From the NCBI RefSeq assembly GCF_001544095.1, contig NZ_BCPT01000002.1, positions 186,001-250,000 on the forward strand: a DNA stretch of 64,000 nucleotides, written 5' to 3'. The notes beneath the pieces are model-generated. The model was not told the DNA's origin. It saw nothing but the letters and a program-made list of their open reading frames with translations, and ran no database searches. The position numbers and the translations under genes are program-made. This document shows, piece after piece, positions 27,595 to 35,296 of the stretch; position 1 is the first letter of the stretch; each line of letters opens with the position of its first letter. This DNA is from Enterococcus casseliflavus NBRC 100478. Lineage in GTDB: Bacteria > Bacillota > Bacilli > Lactobacillales > Enterococcaceae.

Positions 27595-29003
27595 GATTGA
27601 TCCCCTCTCAAGTATGCTTTGACGTCTTCTTCGATTGGATCATAAAAATCTGGCTGCACGCCGATGTATTTGCACGCTTCGTACAAGATCGGCACCACAT
27701 TTTTTCTGACCGCCGCAACGTGATGAATATAAGGGCCCTCAACGAGTTTGAATTCCAAGCGATTCAAATTCGCAAATTCCAGATAGAGATAGGTTCCTTG
27801 ATTGTATGGTCCATCGATCCCTTTACCAGTACCCATCAGCAGTGAGTACTCGCCGTTGTCCCCATCAAAGCGACACAGCGTATACTCGTCTTTGATTGCC
27901 CGAAAAGCGACTGATCCTGGATAGTCAAAAACAAAATGTCGTTGCGGCAAGATCGGTTTGGTCTCTGCGGTGGAATAAGCAAAAACTCCTAAGTGCTGCA
28001 GCAATTCGCCATTCTCATTTTCTGGATGGCGGCAGTTGACATCCGCAAAGATTGCTCGGTGTTCCCCCAACGAAGCGGCTTCGACTAACAGTTCCGAGAT
28101 CGCCCCATGGACATCCGTCTCACAGACAAAAGGCAAGCCTTCTTCTTGTAACAGCGACAGGGAGGCATACGGTAAAATACCGATTTCGTCTTGTAAGGCC
28201 GTCCAACACTGGATGACTCCTGCATTGCAGCCGTAGCTTTCACATAAGTTTTGCAAAGCCACTTTAAGGGCTGCCACCATCTCCAAATCTCTCGCCGAAA
28301 TTTGGACTTCCGTATTGGTTTCGAAATAATCAATGACTGCTTGCAATTTATCTGGCTGCTGTTCTTTGACTTTCTTGATTTCTTGCACCACTTCTTGGAT
28401 CGGTACTGGTGATAGCGAAATATTGAAACGCTCCAATAGTTCGCCTTCGTTGCAGATCACGGTCCAAAAATCAAAGGGACGTGGACCTACTTGCAAGATT
28501 CGTGTTTGTTTGAAGGTCTTGACGACATTGCAGACTTTGATAAAGTCTTGCAAGCCGCGGGCAAATTCTGGTGAATCAATATCAGAATTTTTGACATAGG
28601 TGAAAGGTACCTTGAAACGGCGCAAGACTTTCCCAATAGCGAAAAGACCGCATTGCGTATCCCGCAAACGTGAACCATCGGCGGCTGGTGTCTCGTCTTT
28701 GGGTCCCCATAGTAAGACGGGAACATCTAGTTTTTTGGCTAGACGAGCACAGGCATATTCCGTACCAAAGTTTTCATTGGCTAGAAAAAGACCGTCGATC
28801 TTCGCTGCTTTGAATTTTTCGGCGATTTTTTCAACCCCTTCATCATCGTATAGCAAGCCGTCTTCGTTGATATCTAAAATATCTACATAATCAATGGCCA
28901 GTTCGTCCATTTTTTGTCGTGTCAGATTGGCGTACTCAATGGCTGCTTCTGCACTAAATAAATTTCTTCTAGTCGGGGCGAACCCGATGGTTACTTTATC
29001 CAT
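27585..29003 (-). CDS. L-fucose/L-arabinose-isomerase-like sugar isomerase (candidate D-apiose isomerase)
   Basis: 472 residues of the COG2407 fucose-isomerase-like fold. The N-terminal part has GFAPTRRNLFSAEAA and DGLFLANENFGTEYACARL. Candidate metal ligands lie in VCETDVHGAISELLVEAA (Glu), IFADVNCRHPENENG (Asp) and EGPYIHHVAAV (His). It should interconvert an aldose and a ketose. With the kinase and transketolase downstream the route would be aldose to ketose to ketose phosphate to glycolytic triose and pentose phosphates. I cannot recall with certainty which fold the known D-apiose isomerase has, so substrate remains open. Confidence 0.78.
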   Translation of the reverse strand: MDKVTIGFAPTRRNLFSAEAAIEYANLTRQKMDELAIDYVDILDINEDGLLYDDEGVEKIAEKFKAAKIDGLFLANENFGTEYACARLAKKLDVPVLLWGPKDETPAADGSRLRDTQCGLFAIGKVLRRFKVPFTYVKNSDIDSPEFARGLQDFIKVCNVVKTFKQTRILQVGPRPFDFWTVICNEGELLERFNISLSPVPIQEVVQEIKKVKEQQPDKLQAVIDYFETNTEVQISARDLEMVAALKVALQNLCESYGCNAGVIQCWTALQDEIGILPYASLSLLQEEGLPFVCETDVHGAISELLVEAASLGEHRAIFADVNCRHPENENGELLQHLGVFAYSTAETKPILPQRHFVFDYPGSVAFRAIKDEYTLCRFDGDNGEYSLLMGTGKGIDGPYNQGTYLYLEFANLNRLEFKLVEGPYIHHVAAVRKNVVPILYEACKYIGVQPDFYDPIEEDVKAYLRGDQSWK

Positions 29004-29028
29004 AAAACCACCCTTTGCGTTTTAGTAT

Positions 29029-29040
29029 ATTTAGCTAAAT
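29029..29040. repeat. 12-bp palindrome ATTTAGCTAAAT over the IIB stop codon
   Basis: A perfect inverted repeat at the IIB-isomerase junction. The TTTAGC half-site recurs in the operon promoter (29367-29388). It might be an internal operator for the LacI protein; it is too weak for a terminator. Confidence 0.4.
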
Positions 29041-29322
29041 TTTTATTTCTTCGGCGATTCGTACTACATTTCTGCTCAGAAATTCCTCATCCGTCAGTAA
29101 AACGATTTTTTTATCAGGAAAGGTTGCGGCGACTTTCGCTTGATTGAAGCGGGTTTGAGGAGCTAAAATCAAAAAATCATAGTCATTTCCCACCATAAAT
29201 ATTTCTGAAAAAGGCGCGGAATTCACTTGGTAATGCTGATCATCCGCTAGTTGCTCTTTGAGCGCTTTGACGAGCAGTGCGCTGGAGAGCCCAGTTGCAC
29301 AAAAGAGACCGATCTGTGTCAT
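29035..29322 (-). CDS. PTS lactose/cellobiose-family IIB component
   Basis: 95 residues starting MTQIGLFCATGLSSALLV, with the phosphorylatable Cys8 in the phosphate loop of lactose/cellobiose-class IIB proteins. The body has DYDFLILAPQTRFN and ends in an Arg/Glu-rich helix. It accepts phosphate from a IIA and passes it to the sugar held by the IIC encoded seven genes later. It is first in the operon, with an AGGAAGTG ribosome site and a promoter about 45 nt upstream. Placement of IIB and IIC at opposite operon ends is unusual. Confidence 0.85.
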   Translation of the reverse strand: MTQIGLFCATGLSSALLVKALKEQLADDQHYQVNSAPFSEIFMVGNDYDFLILAPQTRFNQAKVAATFPDKKIVLLTDEEFLSRNVVRIAEEIKI

Positions 29323-29366
29323 CTATTCACTTCCTCAAAATGTAATCCCTTACTTTTTACACCTTA

Positions 29367-29394
29367 AATATAGCACAAGCTAAATATTTTGCAA
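29367..29394 (-). promoter_or_regulatory. Promoter and candidate LacI operator of the apiose-type operon
   Basis: -35 TTGCAA (29389-29394) and -10 TATATT (29367-29372) on the minus strand, 16 bp apart. The spacer and -10 hold an imperfect inverted repeat, AATATAGC-ACAA-GCTAAATATT (29367-29388), where a repressor could block RNA polymerase. The adjacent LacI protein is the likely ligand, though the site lacks the usual central CG. Confidence 0.55.
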
Positions 29395-29430
29395 TAGTTT
29401 TAGATAAATATTTTTGTTTAATAACTAAAA

Positions 29431-29463
29431 AAAGACAAAACGCTTGCTAAACGTTTTGTCCTT
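29431..29463 (-). terminator. Terminator of the lacI-family gene
   Basis: GACAAAACG pairs with CGTTTTGTC (29434-29460), followed on the minus strand by seven Ts, 17 bp after the stop codon. Confidence 0.85.
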
Positions 29464-29479
29464 TTTCATATTTTTCTTC

Positions 29480-30487
29480 TTAATTGATGCTTTCGCGTTC
29501 GACGATCGTCGTGGCGACCAGCATTTTCAGATGGTTTTCATCTTCACTCGTGATTTTCTCGATCAAGCGTCGCACGGCTTGGCGACCAAGATACACTTTA
29601 TCTACTTTGACGGTGGTCAGCGGTGGGTTGCAAAATTCCGCCAAAGGAATATCATCGAACCCAACGATGGTCAACGGATGATCGGGAAACACTTCGCGAA
29701 TGGCTTTCATTGCACCGATGGCGATATTGTCATTGACCGCAAAAAAAGCGCTTGGCAACGGTCGCTGATCGGCACGCAAGGATTCCAAATAGACCTTCAT
29801 ATCTTGATAGGAGCCTTCCAAGGTGGGTTCTACTAAGGCTTCCGTCTCTTCATAATGGATCAGATCATGCTCTTGGATCGCTTGGATGAACCCTTGCTTG
29901 CGTTCACGGAAGTTGTTGATTTGAAAGGTAGAATTGATAATGCCGATGTCACGGTGGCCTTTTTCGATCATCTTTTCAACGATCTCATAGGCACTGTCAC
30001 GATTATTGATGGCGACAAAATCAAAGTCCTGCGAATTAAACACCGTATCTAAAATCACTAACGGTACTTCCAAATGGCGAAAGACTGCTAAATCTTGTTT
30101 TTCCAATTCCGTTCCTAACAATAGCAAACCATCTGCTAATTCTGGACGGATCTTTTCAATCGGGTCTTCTTCTGGTGCCAGTGTGATATGGGAAATGACC
30201 AGTTCATAGCCTAACGCACTGCACTCCATTTCGATTCCTCGGATCAATTCAGAAAAGAAAGGCGTATCCCCTACGACATTTCCTTGTTTGTTCATTACGA
30301 CAAATTTGATTTTTTGGCTTTCCGTTTTTTTAATTTCTCGCTGATCAAAATACCCCATCTCACGAGCGATCTTCAAGATCGCTTGCCGTTTTTGTTCACT
30401 GATCCCCTTACGATTGTTGATCGCATTAGAGACTGTTCCGCTGGAAACGCCAGCTTTTCGGGCAATATCAGAGATCACAACTTTCAT
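29480..30487 (-). CDS. LacI-family transcriptional regulator
   Basis: 335 residues. The N-terminal helix-turn-helix and hinge (ISDIARKAGVSSGTVSNAIN, then RKGISEQKRQAILKIAREMGY) precede a sugar-binding periplasmic-type domain (TPFFSELIRGIEMECSALGYEL, DGLLLLGTE, FFAVNDNIAIGAMKAIRE, IVGFDDIPLAEFCNPPLTTV). It is encoded just upstream of the PTS/isomerase operon in the same direction but has its own promoter and terminator, so it is the expected repressor of that operon. The effector may be the imported sugar phosphate or the free pentose. Confidence 0.9.
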   Translation of the reverse strand: MKVVISDIARKAGVSSGTVSNAINNRKGISEQKRQAILKIAREMGYFDQREIKKTESQKIKFVVMNKQGNVVGDTPFFSELIRGIEMECSALGYELVISHITLAPEEDPIEKIRPELADGLLLLGTELEKQDLAVFRHLEVPLVILDTVFNSQDFDFVAINNRDSAYEIVEKMIEKGHRDIGIINSTFQINNFRERKQGFIQAIQEHDLIHYEETEALVEPTLEGSYQDMKVYLESLRADQRPLPSAFFAVNDNIAIGAMKAIREVFPDHPLTIVGFDDIPLAEFCNPPLTTVKVDKVYLGRQAVRRLIEKITSEDENHLKMLVATTIVERESIN

Positions 30488-30521
30488 TTGCTCACCGCTT
30501 TCTGCTTCTCATTCTGTTAAA

Positions 30522-30530
30522 AGTATAGCA
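30522..30530 (-). promoter_or_regulatory. Extended -10 promoter of the lacI-family gene
   Basis: TGC-TATACT on the minus strand, about 35 nt before the start. There is no convincing -35. Confidence 0.55.
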
Positions 30531-30552
30531 AAAGAATTGTTTTTTTACTACC

Positions 30553-30594
30553 AAAAAAGCTAAAACAAACTAAAATTTTTAGTTTGTTTTAGCT
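30553..30594 (-). terminator. Terminator of the pullulanase operon (18-bp perfect arms)
   Basis: AGCTAAAACAAACTAAAA and its exact complement are separated by one T (30558-30594). On the minus strand the stem is followed by six Ts, 11 bp after the pullulanase stop. It separates this operon from the lacI-family gene. Confidence 0.88.
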
Positions 30595-30604
30595 TCTACT
30601 TTAA

Positions 30605-32626
30605 TTAGTTACTTTGTTCCGCCAAAATGCAGAAGGACAATGGGGCGATGGTTATCCTTGACGTTGCTACGCCGCGAGAAGCGATCCCAGCTCCTTTGGG
30701 GTCAGCAACGAGGTGCCAAGAAGTATTTTCTGTTGCCGTCGGTAAGTCAAAGGACCAGCTTTCTTCCGTGCTGTTGAGTAAAACGAACAAGGAACGCCAT
30801 GGATGCTGTTCGTCACGATTGGGTACTTGATACGCCAAGCGATTTTCATCCTTTGTCTCATAAAAGACCATGCTTTCAGCCGTTTGGGTCGTGGCATCTC
30901 TCAATGGTGCATAGGACTGCCGCAATGCCCACAAGCCCCGATACAGCTCGCGCAATTCTTTGAAGGTTTTGGCACGTGCCCAATCCAGCTGATTGACTGC
31001 CAGTGGCGAACGGAAGGAATTTTCATCGCCTTCTTTGGTACGTCCAAATTCTTCCCCAGCTTGGGTCAGCACGGCTCCTTGGCTAGTAAACAAAATGGCT
31101 GCTGCTAGTTTGTTACGAGCTAAAAGCTCAGGATCAAAATCATAATTTCTTTCCTTCGCTGAAGCCTGCATGGTTGCCACCAGTTTGTCCCATAAGGTCA
31201 AATTATCATGGACTGACGCATAGGCGATCACTTGACGGGGCGATTTTGCCCAGCGCTCGGCGCCTTCTTGCCCAGCAACTTTCGTATTTCCTTGAATCGC
31301 CGTTGCCAAATTTGCCGCATAAAAGGTTTGCTTGACTTGCGGTTGACCATTCATTCCTTGAATAAACGCGCCGTCTGTTTCTTCAAAGACATCGCCTTTG
31401 ATACTGTCTCTTAAATCATTGCTAAAAACCGCAACGCCTTCTGACAGTGCCCAAACATTGCTTTTATTGGCTGGGATATTCGGCTGAATGATTTGATTGC
31501 TACCGGCATCCCATGGCTCACCGTATAAAATCACATGGCTGAAGCCGGCAGCATCTAGGCGTTGCCGCAACTGGTTCATGGTTTCCACATCGATCAAGCC
31601 CATCAAATCAAAACGAAAGCCGTCGATTTTGTATTCTTGCGCCCAATATAAAACTGAATCAATGATAAATTTACGCATCATTTTCCGTTCAGAAGCCACT
31701 TCATTGCCGCAAGCAGAACCGTCCGCAAAATTCCCCACATCATCTTGGCGGTAGTAATAATCAGGCACCGTCAAATTAAACCACGATTCTTCTGTGATCG
31801 CAGTGTGATTGAAGACCACATCCATTACAACGCCGATGGCTTCTTCATGCAGCGATTGGATCATTTGCTTGCATTCACGAATCCGCGCCTTGGGATCACT
31901 AGGATCAGAAGCGTATCGTCCTTCAGGGACATTGTAATTTTTCGGATCATAGCCCCAGTTGTAGGCAGACGAAGTTTCATCATTGTCAAAATCGAAGATC
32001 GGCAGCAGATGAACATAATTGATCCCCAGCTCTTTTAAATAGGCTATGCCAGTTGGTTGACTTTCATCTCCCACCAGATGGGTCTTTTTTTCAGTAAAGG
32101 CTAAATATTTCCCGCGATTTTCTGGTGAAATCCCGCTGTTTTCGGCGCCGCTGAAATCTTCGACATGTAATTCCCAAATATAGGCATCGGTGATCGATTG
32201 TTGACCGACGCCGTGAGTCTCCTGCCAACCTTCAGGATCTGTTTCCTTTAAATCAATGATGGCCCCACGGTTTCCGTTGATCCCTACTGCCTTGGCATAA
32301 AGATCCACCGCTTCGACTTTTTGACCGTCTCGTTGAAATTCAAACGTATAAAACAGCTCTTTGACGGTTTCTTCCGTCGTGACTTGCCAACAGTTGTCTT
32401 CTTGGACCATTGGCAGTGTCAGCAGGCGATCATCAGCCCCAGCGACACCGCTTTGATAAATCAATACTGAAACGGCCTCTGCTTCTGGTGACCAGCATTT
32501 GAACGTGGTTTGCTGTCCTTGAAAAGTCACACCAAGATCATTCCCGTGATACGTATGTTCTTCTAAAAAACCGATCCTGCGATCGATCGCAATCTTTTTT
32601 TCTCCATACTGCGTGTTTTGTCCCAT
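30605..32626 (-). CDS. pulA: Type I pullulanase (GH13), intracellular
   Basis: About 673 residues. The N-terminal CBM48-like domain (GVTFQGQQTTFKCWSPEAEA) precedes the GH13 barrel. Motifs are YNWGYDPKNYNVPEG (type I signature), VVMDVVFNHT, DGFRFDLMGLID with the nucleophile Asp, VILYGEPWDAG with the acid/base Glu, and YASVHDNLTLWDK. It debranches alpha-1,6 linkages in glycogen-like or pullulan-derived oligosaccharides. There is no signal peptide, so it acts on imported oligosaccharide. The start is the ATG at 32626 with GGAGG 7 nt upstream; the upstream ATG lacks a site. It is last in the binding-protein transporter operon, suggesting a branched alpha-glucan substrate. Confidence 0.93.
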   Translation of the reverse strand: MGQNTQYGEKKIAIDRRIGFLEEHTYHGNDLGVTFQGQQTTFKCWSPEAEAVSVLIYQSGVAGADDRLLTLPMVQEDNCWQVTTEETVKELFYTFEFQRDGQKVEAVDLYAKAVGINGNRGAIIDLKETDPEGWQETHGVGQQSITDAYIWELHVEDFSGAENSGISPENRGKYLAFTEKKTHLVGDESQPTGIAYLKELGINYVHLLPIFDFDNDETSSAYNWGYDPKNYNVPEGRYASDPSDPKARIRECKQMIQSLHEEAIGVVMDVVFNHTAITEESWFNLTVPDYYYRQDDVGNFADGSACGNEVASERKMMRKFIIDSVLYWAQEYKIDGFRFDLMGLIDVETMNQLRQRLDAAGFSHVILYGEPWDAGSNQIIQPNIPANKSNVWALSEGVAVFSNDLRDSIKGDVFEETDGAFIQGMNGQPQVKQTFYAANLATAIQGNTKVAGQEGAERWAKSPRQVIAYASVHDNLTLWDKLVATMQASAKERNYDFDPELLARNKLAAAILFTSQGAVLTQAGEEFGRTKEGDENSFRSPLAVNQLDWARAKTFKELRELYRGLWALRQSYAPLRDATTQTAESMVFYETKDENRLAYQVPNRDEQHPWRSLFVLLNSTEESWSFDLPTATENTSWHLVADPKGAGIASRGVATSRITIAPLSFCILAEQSN

Positions 32627-32666
32627 CAAAATTCCTCCATTCAACGTTGCTAACTATAAAACCCAG

Positions 32667-33305
32667 TTACTTTTCTGCTATTTCTACCTTCTCATATTTC
32701 TTGAAAATTGCCAACAATAACTGACAGCGTACATACAAAAAACAGCTAAGACCAAAAAAGCATGCAATGTACATGCTGAAAACCAGCGCATAGGGTGAAA
32801 GAAGCATGATGACAATAGGGGCTGCAGTCAGAAGATGAAGACTAAGTATTTTAAAAGGGTGCTTTGCGGCGACTTTGATGCTGTTCAAAAGGATCGTTTT
32901 GATTTCGCTATCGTAACGTGCGAGTAAGAAAAACGGAACTTGGAAAAACTGAAGCCACATGAACGTACAAATTACTAAGCCTACGGTAAAAAGATCAGGA
33001 GTCCCTTTTAGTTGGAAATAATACAACCAATCAGCAGTCAAAAGCCACAAAGAAAAAAGTAGACTAAGCCAGATGAGAGTGCTCTTTCGAAAGCTTTGGC
33101 AAAAGACCGACCAAAACTGCTGAACAACAGTCGGTGCTTTTCCTTCTATCAGATCAGTCGCCACTTTAGAACCCGCAGTGATGGCTGCGCCGATCGTGAA
33201 GAGCGGCAAACTAAAAAACAAGAGCAGTACATTCAATAGGAGCAACTGGCTGAATTTCCAAGCGATTCGTGCGAAGAAGTTTTCTGAATGAAAAAAGTGT
33301 ATCAT
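32667..33305 (-). CDS. YesL/DUF624-family membrane protein
   Basis: 212 residues with about five hydrophobic segments; LFFSLPLFTIGAAITAGSKVATDLIEG is the recognisable DUF624 start. YesL-like proteins are found almost always beside Lpl/Ytc/Yes-type oligosaccharide importers, but their molecular role is unknown. It starts 6 bp after the second permease gene, with the ribosome site inside the end of that gene, so translation is coupled. Confidence 0.82.
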   Translation of the reverse strand: MIHFFHSENFFARIAWKFSQLLLLNVLLLFFSLPLFTIGAAITAGSKVATDLIEGKAPTVVQQFWSVFCQSFRKSTLIWLSLLFSLWLLTADWLYYFQLKGTPDLFTVGLVICTFMWLQFFQVPFFLLARYDSEIKTILLNSIKVAAKHPFKILSLHLLTAAPIVIMLLSPYALVFSMYIACFFGLSCFLYVRCQLLLAIFKKYEKVEIAEK

Positions 33306-33311
33306 GTGGGT

Positions 33312-34199
33312 TTACTCCTTTACTGATCCGACAACGATTCCTTGAACGAAATATTTTTGTAGAAGCGGATAAATAATCAATAACGGCACCACTGCCACCA
33401 CGATCTTCGCTGCATTCAAGTTTCGATCAGAGACCGCTAGTAGACTTTGTAGCTGCTCGGAAGTCAAATTTCCGGCTTGTTGCATTGTTTCAGCAATGTT
33501 GACTGATAGTGTTTGGATATAGGTCATTAAAGGATAGTTTTCAGTCTTGGTCATATAGATCAGTCCACTGAAAAAATCATTCCAACTGCCGACAATACTG
33601 AATAGAGAAACTGTTGCCAAACAAGGCAATGACATTGGGATATAGATTCGTCCCAAAATCTGCAGTGGGTTGGCACCATCGATCCGAGCAGATTCTTCCA
33701 ATGATTTGGGGATTCCCCGAAAGAAATTCATCACCAAGATCACACTGCCGATAGGGACTGCACTAGGTAAAATCAGGGACCAAATCGTATTCAATAACCC
33801 TAGATTGCGAACGACTAAATACGTTGGGATCATGCCGCCGCTGAAGAGCATAGCAAAAACCATCACGCCCATGAATAATTTTCTCGTTCGAAATACTTTT
33901 TTTGATTTAGACAGCGGGTAAGCCATCGTTACGATCATCAAGAGGTTCAACAGCAGCGAAACGATCACACGAATGACCGAGATCCCAAAGGAACGCCAAA
34001 ATTGCTGATCGCTCATGATGCGCTCATAAGCTGCTAAGGTCAGATCCACTGGCCATAGCCCCACAGCATTTGCCGCGACCGCACTGCTGCTGCTTAAAGA
34101 AAGTGCCACGACATTCAACATCGGTACTAAACAAGAAAGAGCTAAAACAATGACGATCAAATAAATTACTGCATGCCGTATACTAAATTTTTCTTTCAT
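33312..34199 (-). CDS. Oligosaccharide ABC importer permease (LplC/YtcP-type)
   Basis: 295 residues with six helices. The EAA loop ESARIDGANPLQILGRIYIPMSLP is intact and contacts the ATPase. LNVVALSLSSSSAVAANAVGLWP at the N-terminus and the VQGIVVGSVKE end are typical of the YtcP/LplC group. It forms a heterodimer with the permease encoded 16 bp upstream. No ATPase gene is present, so an MsmX-like shared ATPase is expected. Confidence 0.9.
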   Translation of the reverse strand: MKEKFSIRHAVIYLIVIVLALSCLVPMLNVVALSLSSSSAVAANAVGLWPVDLTLAAYERIMSDQQFWRSFGISVIRVIVSLLLNLLMIVTMAYPLSKSKKVFRTRKLFMGVMVFAMLFSGGMIPTYLVVRNLGLLNTIWSLILPSAVPIGSVILVMNFFRGIPKSLEESARIDGANPLQILGRIYIPMSLPCLATVSLFSIVGSWNDFFSGLIYMTKTENYPLMTYIQTLSVNIAETMQQAGNLTSEQLQSLLAVSDRNLNAAKIVVAVVPLLIIYPLLQKYFVQGIVVGSVKE

Positions 34200-34215
34200 C
34201 TCTTTTTTCCTTTCC

Positions 34216-35148
34216 TTAAAACATCACTCTGTCAGTCTTCTTCTCCGCAATTTTGTTGGAAGACCAAATCAAGAATAGACCGATCACCGATTTGACCAGA
34301 CCAACGGCAGTCCCTAAGCTGTAGTCTCTACCGATCAGACCGATTCGGTAGACATAGGTATCGATAATATCACCGCTTTGATACACAACCGGAGAATACA
34401 GGTTATAAATTTGGTCGAAGCCGGCATTTAAGATATTAGGCAGCGACAAAATCGTCATCAGCAAAATAAAAGGCATCATCCCCGGCAGGGTTACGTGCCA
34501 GACTTTTTTTGACCAAGAAGCACCATCCATCGTTGCTGCTTCATATAACCCTGGATCAATCGAGGTAATGGCAGCAAGGTACACGATCGAACTGTAACCG
34601 AAACTTTTCCAAACATCGGTCCCGATCAGCAAACGCGGAAATAGCTGATTACTACCCAAAAAGTTTAATGGTTCTACACCAAAGTTTTGTAAAATCTGAT
34701 TCACCGTTCCATCAAGGCTGAATAAATTGACCACTACTGAAGCCAGTATGACCCATGAAAGAAAATGGGGCAAATAAACGATGGTCTGAATGGAGCGTTT
34801 CATCCACTTTACACGTACTTCATTTAATAGAATCGCAAAAAGAATCGGTACGATCGTATTAAAGATAATTTTCCAAAAAGTGATAAAAATCGTGTTTTTA
34901 GTCACTAAGAAAATATCCGGTAAACTGAACAAATAACGAAAGTGCTCGAATCCCACAAATTCAGAACCTAATACACCTTTCGCTGGCACATAATCTTGAA
35001 ATGCCATCAACAGCCCAAACATAGGACCATAAGAAAAAATCAAAATAAAAATGATGCCTGGTAAAATCATCCCTAAAAAGAAAAGCTGGTCTCGAGAAAA
35101 CCACTTTTTCTTTTCTTTTTTGCTTTCTTTTTCAACAGAAAGTTCCAT
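34216..35148 (-). CDS. Oligosaccharide ABC importer permease (LplB/YteP-type)
   Basis: 310 residues, six helices, with a charged N-terminal tail (KESKKEKKKWFSRDQ). The EAA loop is EAATMDGASWSKKVWHVTLP. It is the partner of the next permease. GGAGGAG lies before the ATG. It is separated from the binding-protein gene by a 148-bp gap holding a strong hairpin, which should reduce permease expression relative to the binding protein. Confidence 0.9.
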   Translation of the reverse strand: MELSVEKESKKEKKKWFSRDQLFFLGMILPGIIFILIFSYGPMFGLLMAFQDYVPAKGVLGSEFVGFEHFRYLFSLPDIFLVTKNTIFITFWKIIFNTIVPILFAILLNEVRVKWMKRSIQTIVYLPHFLSWVILASVVVNLFSLDGTVNQILQNFGVEPLNFLGSNQLFPRLLIGTDVWKSFGYSSIVYLAAITSIDPGLYEAATMDGASWSKKVWHVTLPGMMPFILLMTILSLPNILNAGFDQIYNLYSPVVYQSGDIIDTYVYRIGLIGRDYSLGTAVGLVKSVIGLFLIWSSNKIAEKKTDRVMF

Positions 35149-35193
35149 TTACTTACTCCTCCATAAAATTTTTGCCTCACCAGCCGCTTGATG

Positions 35194-35265
35194 AAAAAAT
35201 TCGAACAAAGAAAAGGCACCTGCAGTCGATTTTCCTGCATACAACCTTGCTTTTCTTTGTTCGAA
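35194..35265 (-). terminator. Intra-operon attenuating terminator after the binding-protein gene
   Basis: TTCGAACAAAGAAAAG (35200-35215) is exactly complementary to 35250-35265, with an inner CTGCAG/CTGCA pairing. On the minus strand the stem is followed by six Ts. Placed between binding protein and permeases, it probably allows partial readthrough only. Confidence 0.8.
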
Positions 35266-35296
35266 AGATGAGTGTCAGAACCGCTGGAGTGGCCGC

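Noticed and set aside
29436-29449. cre-like ACAAAACGCTTGCT upstream of the IIB promoter
   Set aside because: It lies inside the terminator stem of the lacI-family gene and misses key outer bases, so it is not convincing as a CcpA site.
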